From the NCBI GenBank assembly GCA_015680685.1, contig MNCI01022611.1:657377-721376 (forward strand): 64,000 nt of DNA, given 5' to 3'. A program made the translations under genes and the position numbers. Position 1 is the stretch's first letter, and every line of letters starts with the position of its first letter. Positions 44,587-53,506 of the stretch are shown here, in pieces. The DNA is from Gnetum montanum (taxonomy: Eukaryota > Streptophyta > Gnetopsida > Gnetales > Gnetaceae). The notes under the pieces were generated by a model. It made no database searches. It saw only the letters and a list, made by a program, of their open reading frames with translations, and had not been told where the DNA came from.

Positions 44587-44735
44587 TTTACATGTAGCAT
44601 AGTGTGATCATCTATTTACATGTAGTGTAGCATGACCATCTGTTTACACGTAGCATAGCATGACCATCTGTTTACAAATAGCATAGCATAACTATCCATT
44701 TACATATAGTGTAGCATGATCTTCCCATTACGAAT
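44587..44735. repeat. ~34-bp tandem repeats upstream of the antisense gene
   Basis: Five units of 'tttacatgtagcatag' plus 'catgaccatctg' and variants. They lie about 220-370 bp upstream of exon 1, where the promoter of the antisense gene would be. E has no obvious copy. Confidence 0.75.
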
Positions 44736-44739
44736 TTTC

Positions 44740-45600
44740 CTTTTAGCATGAACCAAGGAGTCCCCTAATGAATGAAGGTAAACATTGCATGCAGCCTACT
44801 AAAAAGAGTTGGGAGTAGCGTAGCATGACAATTAAGCCCAGAGTGATGTATAACAAGCATAGCACTATAGCCAGCATTGCGGCATAGCAAACTTGGAAAA
44901 ATAGCGAATTTAACAACGTAGCAACCCTACAAGTTTAACAGCGTAGCAACATGATAGACTCCCAACATATTAGCCTAAGGGCCTTACATCATAAGAAAAT
45001 TAGTGTAGCAACAATAACCTTATAGTCTAACCACACAGATGAGAGAGAATTCACAATGCCCTGCTATCCCAACCCTACCTTGCTGCATGAAACGGCTCGT
45101 GCTACACTACACTAAACATGCATCACGTTGCATTAAAAGTTTTTTTTGCAAATAACTAAACCCATAAAAGGGTGGTACCTTACACCAAGCATGTGTTGTG
45201 CTGCCTAGAACTACCCAAATGCTTGCAACAAGGTAGTCACCATTCTTAACAATGGAAGCTAGGGCGATACTGCATGCAGCCGTAGTGTAGCATCTGTACG
45301 ATCATTGCGGCCAACTAGCGACAACGATAGCATAGTGGCCAAAATGGTAGACAAAATATTAGCAATAGATGCAAGCTCCACCACAATAATGATAATAGAA
45401 ATATGATCCCATTCATCACCTAAAGGAAATAAGGATAGTGTAGCGACTTACCGAGCTGACGGAGTCTCTTGTCGCACCTCAACGCGCACCTTGGATAGGG
45501 GTCCAAGAGTGTCCTTCACCTCATCTACTTTGGCAAGTCCTTGATGCTTGCGTTTGCCTTTGGGTGCCCATCTTGTCACTTTATCTTTATAAAAGCTACC
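44740..45600. other. non-coding stretch upstream of the antisense gene in D
   Basis: No convincing ORF on either strand. Words such as 'agcgtagcaac' and 'gtgtagcatgac' recur irregularly (44815-45010) and recall the GCTACGC-type words of the LTR U3. Confidence 0.5.
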
Positions 45601-45607
45601 TCTCCAT

Positions 45608-45925
45608 GGTCCACAAAGACCTTAAACTAGCAATCTTAACTCTTAATTCTACCCAGTAACGGTCTGCAAAGACCCTAAACTAGCAATTATGACCCACGAT
45701 TTAGCTTGGAAACAGTCTGCTAAGATCTTAAACTGGTGATTCTAATTTTCATGGGATACTAACTTATGGTGTAGCCTAATAACAGTTTGCTATGACCTTA
45801 AAGTGACAAAGTTAATGCCCCTTGCATCTTGAAATCCATTAATGGTCCACTAAGACCTTAAACTGGCAATTTCCATATACAGGTTGTGCATGATTACGGT
45901 CCGCTAAGACCTTAAACTAGCAACC
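45608..45925 (+). repeat. dyad-repeat array 2 of D (before RT)
   Basis: Six cores of the form GGTC-YGCTAA-GACCTTAAACTAG at about 45608, 45660, 45713, 45786, 45844 and 45897, spaced 50-73 bp. Confidence 0.8.
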
Positions 45926-46079
45926 TAAAAAATTTGCCTAGTAGTTAACAATTATTTCATGTTGCATTGTTGCTTTACAAACATTCATTACATGCTATTG
46001 TTATAGACAGGTATCACTTGACTTGGTCTTTTTTCTTATTGTGATAGGTTACAAAATTGGCCATGTAGGGTGATCTTCA

Positions 46080-47735
46080 TTTGCTTCTAACCTTGACAGG
46101 TCCTCATGCCAGGCTCAAAAGATACCTAAACTTTGAATCAATAGACTAGGAATCATCTACTGATAACACCATAGCATCCTTGAAAACATCCCTAGATTAG
46201 CCTGAACATCTGGTCCAAGCCATACACTTAGAGGCTAGGGATGTGACTGAGGACCCTCTCATTGAAACACCTGTAACTACATCTAGGGGGGAAATAAAGA
46301 CATTGAAAGTTAGCTTCCTCCTAGATTCACAAATGCAAAAAGACATATCTAGGGTTCTCCAAGATAATGTCAAAGTGTTTGCATGGTCCTATGAAGACAT
46401 GTTGGGCTTAGATCTGCGGCTCATACAACATAACATTGTCTTAGACTTGCATGTCAAGGAAATCAAGCAAAAGGCTCGAAAAATCAAACCAGAAATCGCA
46501 CTAGCTATATGTGATGAAATCACCAAGCTGTATCAAGTTGGTTTCATTCATGCGGTCGATTACTCAGAGTGGGTGTTGAACATCATTTTGGTTTCTAATA
46601 AAATAGGAGGTATATGAATTTTTATAGACTTTTGAGATCTAAAGAAAGTAACAATTAAAGATGAATTTCCATTACCAAGTATTGATCAACTTATTGACAC
46701 TATGGCTAGTCATGCCTTACTATCCTTTATGGATGGGTTCTCAGGTTACAACCAGATTCACATCAACCTAGAGCATTAGTTAACAACTACTTTCCTGATC
46801 CCTTGGGGAACCTTTTGTTACACCATGATGCCTTTTGGACTCAAAAATGCTAGAGCAACCTATCAACAAGCCATGACATACATTTTTAGCGACTATCTCT
46901 TGGAGAGAGTAAATGATTACGTGAATGACATAGTAGTAAAGTCTAAGGGGCCTATTGATCATCCCAACAATCTAGATGTAGTCCTCAAAAGTTGTCATAG
47001 GCATGACTTGCATATCAACCCAAGTAAATGTGTTTTTAGAGTTAAAATTAGATGCATGCTAGGGTTTGTAGTATCGGAGGTAGCGATACAAGTGAACCCC
47101 AACAAGGTAAAGGCCATCATCAACTTAGCACCGCCTATGAACCTTAAAGAGCTATGTGGGTTGCAAGGTAGATTACAGTTTATTCGGAGGTTTATCGCAA
47201 GGTTGATCGATAAGTTACATCCCATGCAACACTTGCTAAAGAAGGGATTCAACTTCGAGTAGACAGAACAATGTCAACAAGTCTTTGATAACTTAAAGAA
47301 AGAGCTTTTGCACCTCCAAACTATTTACCCACCACAGAGGGATAAGCCTTTCTACATCTACCTTGGCACTTCGGAAACATATATTGCAACATTGTTATGT
47401 TACAAGAAGGATGATGGCTTTGAAATCCTGGTTTATTACTTGAGTCATGCGCTAATAGCTTATGAGGCAAAGTATAATGAAGTAGAAATAAATTTTCCAC
47501 TCTAGTATTCATGCTAAAAATGTGGAGACATTACTTGTTTCATAGCAAGGTTAACATCATATGTAAGAGTAACATACTTCAGGCTATCACAACGAACTTG
47601 TACGAAAGTAGCAGAATAGCCCAATGGAAAGCTATAATAGTGGAATTAGATTTGCATTATGTTGCTCAATCATCGACAATGGGACAAGTAATAGCTACAC
47701 AACTTACAACCTCACCCATCGATGATTAGGCAATA
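46080..47735 (+). pseudogene. reverse transcriptase and RNase H of D (Tat-like)
   Basis: Open first as 46243-46617: 'FLLDSQMQKDISRVLQDN' and 'VFAWSYEDMLGLD' are the usual N-terminal extension; 'KPEIALAICDEITKL' leads into the palm. 'FPLPSIDQLIDTMASHALLS' and 'FMDGFSGYNQIHI' (46665-46770), 'TTFLIPWGTFCY' and 'MMPFGLKNARATYQQAM' follow. The catalytic box reads YVND (in 'NDYVNDIVVKSK', about 46914) instead of YVDD, a loss of one catalytic Asp. 'LGFVVSEVAIQVNPNKVKAI' and 'LCGLQGRLQFIRRFIARL' are the thumb and connection. RNase H is seen from 'KPFYIYLGTSETYIATLL' to 'LSHALIAYEAKYNEVE' (47345-47490). No protease is fused; it lies 6 kb upstream. Confidence 0.85.
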
Positions 47736-47739
47736 ATAG

Positions 47740-48190
47740 AGCTCGAATTCCCTGACGAACACATCAATAGCATAAGCCCTATACCATCTAACTTTGAAGC
47801 TACTTTGCATTTCAATGGTGCCTCAACTATGTGAGGTAGTAATGCTACTACTGTCATTACTTTCCCCTCTCAGGATATTCAACCTTTTGCTTACCACTTT
47901 ACATTCCTTTGTACGAACAATGTAGCTAAGTATGAAGGACTCCTCATGGGCCTCCTAGCAACCTGAGAACTAAAGATTCAACATTTGGTAGTTTGAGGTG
48001 ATTCCCAACTCGTTGTCAACTAGATTACCAAATTCTATGCCTGTAAAGCTTCACACTTACAGCCTTATTGCGACTTGGCCAAGAGTTTGTTGAAATAGTT
48101 TACAATGATAGACATCCGACATGTACCTCGTAATGAGAACACCATAGCAAATGCCTTAGCTACATTAGCATTGAATGTGCCATCCCACCT
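47740..48190 (+). pseudogene. second (archaeal-type) RNase H of D
   Basis: 'LHFNGASTM' (about 47808; FDGAS in the family, so the first Asp is Asn), 'CTNNVAKYEGLLMGLLA' (47913-47963), 'GDSQLVVN' (47998-48021) and 'IDIRHVPRNENTIANALATL' (48105-48165). A second RNase H domain between RNase H and INT is a mark of Tat/Ogre elements. In-frame TAG and TGA codons are present. The D, E and D positions are recognisable, with only the first changed. Confidence 0.8.
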
Positions 48191-48359
48191 ATTTGTAACT
48201 CTACCCCCTTCGATAATAGAATGCACATACCCTATTACTCAAGTGGTACATATCACAACTATTAGTATGACAGATATCCAAGAATGGTATGCAAACATTA
48301 AAGCCTACCTTCAACTTGGTGAAACCCTGCATGGCTTAACATCCACTCAAAAGGATGCA

Positions 48360-49524
48360 ATTTGAAAGTGAGTGCGAAAGTATGTTCTCATAGGAGATAA
48401 CACTTTATGAAAATGCTCATTTGATGGGATATTACTAACCTACATTGGTGGGGAACAAAGATAGAAAATTGTTAACGAACTTCATGAGGGACTATGTTGA
48501 GGAGACATAGCTCCCAGGGTTATGGCAGTGAAAATTAGATGCCTAGGATATTACTGACCTTGCATAGAATGAGACTGCCTTGCCAAAGTTAGGATGTGTG
48601 ATACATGCCAATACCATGCAAATATTATACATGTCTCACCTACTGAGTTGCATCTTACACAGATCATGTGGTCATTCCAACTATGGGGACTAGACATCAT
48701 AGGACATATCATGCCTAAGTTTTCCACAGGACATAACTTCATCATCACTGCCACCAAGTACTTTACAAAGTGCATGGAGGTTATTTTCCTAAGGAAGACT
48801 ACATCTCAACATGTTTTCCACTTTATCTTAGACAACATAGTAACAAGGGTTGGTCTTCCCATGACTATTGTGATAGAAAACGGGCCACAATTTAGTAGTG
48901 CAGAAACCAAAACCTTTTGTGACAACCTTGGCATAAAGCACTAATTTTCATCACTATACTACCCTCAGAAAAATGGTCAAGTAGAGGAAAAAAACAAGGC
49001 CATCATCAACTTTCTCAAAATATGCTTAGCAGTAGTAAGAGGTGATGGCATGAGAAAATCCTCTATGTGTTGTGGGCTTACCTCACGATGTGTAGAATGA
49101 CTATAGGTTAAACTCCTTACAGCCTTGTTTATGGATTTGAAGTGATGTTACCTCTTGAATTGTAGGTACTATCACTACCAATGATCCTTTCAAGCATCAT
49201 GAATAAGGCCTAGAACAATGATTCAAGGATCATTGACCTTGACTCTGTAGAGGAGGAGCGTGCCCAAACACTTGATCGCATCGAATGGTACCAGGACAAG
49301 CAGTGGCAAAAGAACCATTGCAATCTACATTAATGGCCAATCAAAAAAGGGGACCTGGTCCTCAAGGCTATTCGTGAATAGGCAAACAAGTTCTCAGCAA
49401 ACTGGGAAGGCCCATTCATAGTTAAGAAAGCCTACGAGAATAGGGCTTTCAAGCTGGTTGCTATGGATCGCAATGAATTTGCATATCCTGTGAACCACTT
49501 GTACCTTAAGCCATACTACATCTG
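48360..49524 (+). pseudogene. integrase of D (Tat-like)
   Basis: 'MCDTCQYHANIIH' (48594) is the end of the zinc-binding HHCC part. The core runs 'LWGLDIIGHIMP' (48690), 'KYFTKCMEV', 'GLPMTIVIENGPQFSS' (Asp of DNG is Glu) and 'YYPQKNGQVEEKNKAIINF' with the catalytic Glu. A frameshift follows. The C-terminal part reads 'KKGDLVLKAI', 'KFSANWEGPFIVKKAYE' and 'AMDRNEFAYPVNHLYLKPYY' (49342-49524), the usual DNA-binding tail. No chromodomain is seen. The second Asp is changed and several stops are present, so it is inactive. Confidence 0.84.
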
Positions 49525-49545
49525 ATACAAAGCAAGGTAAGCACC

Positions 49546-49945
49546 ATCATCGGATATGATGTAAAACTGGTGAAGAATGTTTGTTATGACGTAAAACTAG
49601 CAAAGATAGTCCGCTATGACTATAAACTAGTAGAGAACATCTGCTATGACATTAAACTGGCACAACACATCTTTGGGCCATGACATAAAAATGGCACCCA
49701 TAGTACAGTCCACTATGACCTTAAAATAGCCATCAACTATCCACTGTGATGATAAACTAGCACAGTAGTCTGCTAATACCTTACACTGGCACATCAATCT
49801 ACTACGACCTTAAATTGGCCAATCCACTATCCGCTATGACGTTAAACTTGCACAACGGTATGCTAGGACCTTAAAATAGCACATTACGGTCTACTAGGAT
49901 CTTAAACTAGCACATTTGATGGTCTACCAAGACCTTAAACCTCAA
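49546..49945 (+). repeat. dyad-repeat array 3 of D (after integrase)
   Basis: About ten cores such as 'gtccgctatgac' plus 'tataaactag' and 'ggtctactaggatcttaaac', every 30-45 bp, starting just after the integrase stop. Confidence 0.82.
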
Positions 49946-49949
49946 TGCT

Positions 49950-51317
49950 ACTAGCAAAACATCCATGACCCTATGAACAAGCGAGCGTGCACAATGGCAA
50001 CTTTCTAGACAACATAGGATGGGATGTTGTAGTTCTAGAATGCAGTTCATGTTGCTAAAAAAAACCCTCTACAACACATGCAACATCTCCATCCTTGACA
50101 TCTTGCTAAATTTTTGGACATGTCAATTAACATCTTGTTGAATTTCTAGGTCTATCACTACCATTGCTACTCATCCTAGCAGTAGCTCTTGCCGTTAGCA
50201 CCTACTACTAGAGTCCCAACACTATTGTGGCCTAGCCACAAAGTTTCTACCCTCCACCCCTCACCACCATCTGAGTCCAAGAGATGTTTACTTGTTAGGC
50301 TTCTCACCTTGCAGCTAGACTACATGATGTTTGCCTTGGGTGAGGAATCCTGAGCACTTGCATTGCCACTACTCCTAGCCTTTTCAGTGCCAACCTCTTT
50401 AGACTGCCACTGCCAGAACCATTGTTGGTCTTCTTGCTTTGGACACCACATGCCTCAACAACAATGCTCGCTACTCCAGCAATGTGTAAAGAAAGTGGGA
50501 CTTTGCACTTCATTTCATGGTTACATTTTCCTAGTTTTCTCTCTATTGTGTTTGCAAGATACAAGCCAAGGTGGAGCCATTTAGAGATGTGCTTCACCAG
50601 GAGAGCAGGACGCTACATAGTTTTGAAGTGATTTCTCAGACTAGCTTGGCTACTTGAGAGTGCACATCCCACCATTCCTCTTAACCCTCTTAACCTCATT
50701 TCTTATACTCATAGTTTTTCACATCTCTTTTACAAACTTTCCTAATGCATATAAAGCCCTCTCACATGCCCAACCGCCAAGTCCATGATATGTGTAAGAA
50801 AACTCGCTGCATGGGAAGCACCTATAGGTAGGTTAAAGCCCCACATGGATGTAACACAACTCATCTCTGGGAGGAAACACCTATCTAGCAACAACAAGGT
50901 TGTTTGCAAGTGAACGTGGCTAAATAGCAGAAGAAAAGCACAAAAGTGCAAAATAGAAGAAAAGCTCAAAAAGGGGGGGGGGGGGGGTGCCTAAAACAAA
51001 TCGCACCATAGCTATTTTAGAATGACCATATCTAAGCACTCCAATGAGAGTTTGAAGGCTAGAGAAATCAAGATGCCCATGCATGTTGAGTCCCTCACAA
51101 GCACTCCGATGAGGGATCACACTCTATTACATCTTTTCCTTCCTCAAAACTGTTCTCTCAAGTCCATCTGTTCTCCCTTTCTCTACATGACTATGTCAGT
51201 ACTCCCAAGCATAGCAAAGCAACATCTAAGTGATCACTGGAGAGCAATGTTAGCATTTTGTTTTTCATGGTGTTTTGTATTCTTTGTCAACGTCTCTCAG
51301 GCAGGTCCTCCAAACGT
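49950..51317 (+). other. 3' non-coding region of D
   Basis: About 1.4 kb between array 3 and the PPT. Small ORFs on both strands (50304-50631, 50742-51363) have no family resemblance. A 15-G run lies at 50973-50987. No gene is called. Confidence 0.6.
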
Positions 51318-51334
51318 CAACAAAGAGGGGCCAT
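51318..51334 (+). promoter_or_regulatory. polypurine tract of D
   Basis: CAACAAAGAGGGGCCAT directly before TGAAACACC. The same tract precedes the 3' LTR of E. Confidence 0.8.
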
Positions 51335-52023
51335 TGAAACACCATAAAATTTCAGGACCCTGATGCCTCACTAGAGTCTTGAAATTTTTGCAAGAACTTC
51401 CACAAGTGTAGCATGATGATGGACCATCAAGACAATGTCGGCACTAAGTGTAGACTATATGGTTTAGCAAGTTTTCTATCTCTAGGGATGACAGGCCTAC
51501 TGGACTCTCTAGCCTGCCCAACTGGACAATTGACGTAGGTGACAGTCTATCCAGAGACCATTCTAAGAGTTTCCAAAAGTGTTCAGGATGAGCTAAATAG
51601 TTCAACAAGTTTTCTAATGGAGAAATTTGCTATGCTGCACTATGATGCGCAGCGTAGCAAGCCTTGAAGAGACTAATCAGACGTCCAAGATGCAAATTGA
51701 TAACAAGCTAGTCTTCCAAAGCATCTACCCTATTTCATCCCTGAAGCATGAGTGATATGGCACAACAAAATGTGGTGAATTTTGTCAAGTATTATCTCAA
51801 TCTGAGTGCTACGCTACATAGTGTAGCATAGTGTAGCAGGGATGTACTTCGACAATACTCCTACTCGGGTAGCTCTGATGGAGTAAAAGCACTAGCCCCT
51901 ACATCAACTGTCAAACAAGCTTGCTCTACTGACACACCAAGACATGACAAACATCCTATGATAAAATTTTTGCAAAAACGAGATAGGATTCAGCCAACAC
52001 TAGGTGCTACACTGTGCTATGCT

Positions 52024-52098
52024 AGGGGCCTTTATGCTTTTTGTCCTTGCTACACTATGCTACTCAGTGTAGCAAGGACAGAAAGCACAAAGGCCCCT
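52024..52098. repeat. hairpin in U3 of the 3' LTR of D
   Basis: Arms 52024-52055 and 52067-52098, each 32 bp with two mismatches (AGGGGCCTTTATGC against the complement of GCACAAAGGCCCCT), loop 11 bases. Confidence 0.85.
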
Positions 52099-52853
52099 CT
52101 ATCGAGTGACCCCAACAAGAGGATTACACTTGGAAACACTTCAACCTTCAAAACTACCTATCCAAATCCTTACACCTCAAGCAAAGTTTCCTGATAAAAC
52201 ATTGCAGATTAAACAAGGATGCATGTCACATTGGCTGCTATGCTGTGCTACGTTGCATAGAGTAGAATGATGTAGCGAGGATGAAAAACAACAAAATGGC
52301 CCAAGGATGAACTCAGTAGGTCCAAAGGCTTTTTAGCATGGAAGAAAAAGTTGCAATTGCTTGCCTAACCGAGCCTCAAATAAACACTCTTGTCTTCTAG
52401 GTGAGACTCCTTTCAAGACCAGCGACTACGTTGTGCTACACTATGTAGCGTAGCATAGCGTAGTGTGCAGTTACTTATGCTACGCCAACATGATGGAAGT
52501 CGTAAGTAATGTAACACTTACATGGAGGCATTGATACATTTTTAGTTAGCTCTAAAACTTGTTTGGCAATGATCATTCTCACCTTGGCATCTCTTTGGTA
52601 GACAAAATCAGAAAGTTTTTTTCAATTTGCATACCCATGGTCAATCCCCAAAATTGTTCCTATGCTTGACTCTTCTCACAATATTAGGGAAGACGTAGTC
52701 CTAGAGCATAGGCTCCATTTTTCTTTCATTGTTGGTATGCTTTCTATATTTTGGCACATGTTGTTTCAGTAATATGGTCACAGCGTAATAGGGTCCACAT
52801 CCAACATCACACTTATGTAGCACAACCATGCTTGCACCTTGTGGGACCCAGGA

Positions 52854-52902
52854 CACGTGGCATCCAGATCACATTTTTCTTCTACTCCTGGCCCTATAAA
52901 TA
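52854..52902 (+). promoter_or_regulatory. LTR promoter of D: G-box plus TATA
   Basis: GACACGTGGC around 52853 and TATAAATA at 52895. The same pair with the same 41-bp offset occurs in D3 (58689 and 58730) and, decayed, in the 5' LTR of D. CACGTGGC is the core of bZIP/ABRE-type sites in plants. Confidence 0.6.
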
Positions 52903-53506
52903 CCCTAGCAAACAATGCTCAAAGGGTTAGCTTTTTGCATGGTTGGCTTTTTGGGTTAGCTTTTGGAGAGCATAGTTGCCATTTTTAGCATTCTGGTTGA
53001 CTCCAGACATCCTTTTATGGATCTAGCATTTTGGCACCTTGGTGAGTAGATTGGCAAGCATAAGAATCCCGAACAGCAACTTACCAACTATAGTTCAGGG
53101 ACCTATGACCATACTACTCTGTGTAAGCTATGCCTCTCTAGTGTTGCATGTTCAGTTGTACATCTTCCAATAGAACAAAGATTAGATCCTTGATCTTGGG
53201 GCGGTGCATTTCCTCACCAAAATATGTTTCACTCTTTGTTTATTATCATCATATTCTGCATCATTTTTCATTGTTTTATGTTGGTTAATTATCTCTTCAC
53301 TTGCATACCTCATTCATTTCTAAAGACAAACGTTTACAAAAGGGTTATTGTACATGAATTAAGTCCCTGTCTAATCGACCAGATTATTTAGGACACCTCG
53401 AATTCATTTTTTCTAGTAGAGCCCTCATGTGGATCTTGGATTAGGATGTGTGCTTGAAGATCTCTTGGTGTTTCCAGCCATTGACGTTTTCTGTCGCTAC
53501 AATTGT

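Larger units (their letters stand above)
34745..53501 (+). mobile_element. Tat/Ogre-like element D, 18.8 kb, both LTRs
   Basis: TGAAACACC start, GCTACA end; flanked by GTTGT (34740-34744) and ATTGT (53502-53506). Removing it gives the sequence of A1 around 5805-5850, so the insertion point is confirmed by a paralogue. Order: LTR, PBS, gag-pro, dyad array, antisense gene, 34-bp repeats, dyad array, RT-RNaseH-aRNaseH-INT, dyad array, 3' region, PPT, LTR. Size, second RNase H, split between PR and RT, and internal arrays fit the Ogre/Tat group. Confidence 0.88.
51335..53501 (+). repeat. 3' LTR of D
   Basis: 2167 bp, TGAAACACC...GCTACA. U3 holds a block (about 51640-52500) of 'gctacgct'-type palindromic words and a 75-bp hairpin. 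An intact G-box (CACGTG, 52854-52859) is 41 bp upstream of TATAAATA (52895-52902). The end block 'aagtccctgtctaatcgacc' to 'cgacgtttt'-like sequence is shared with all LTRs of this family. Confidence 0.88.
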
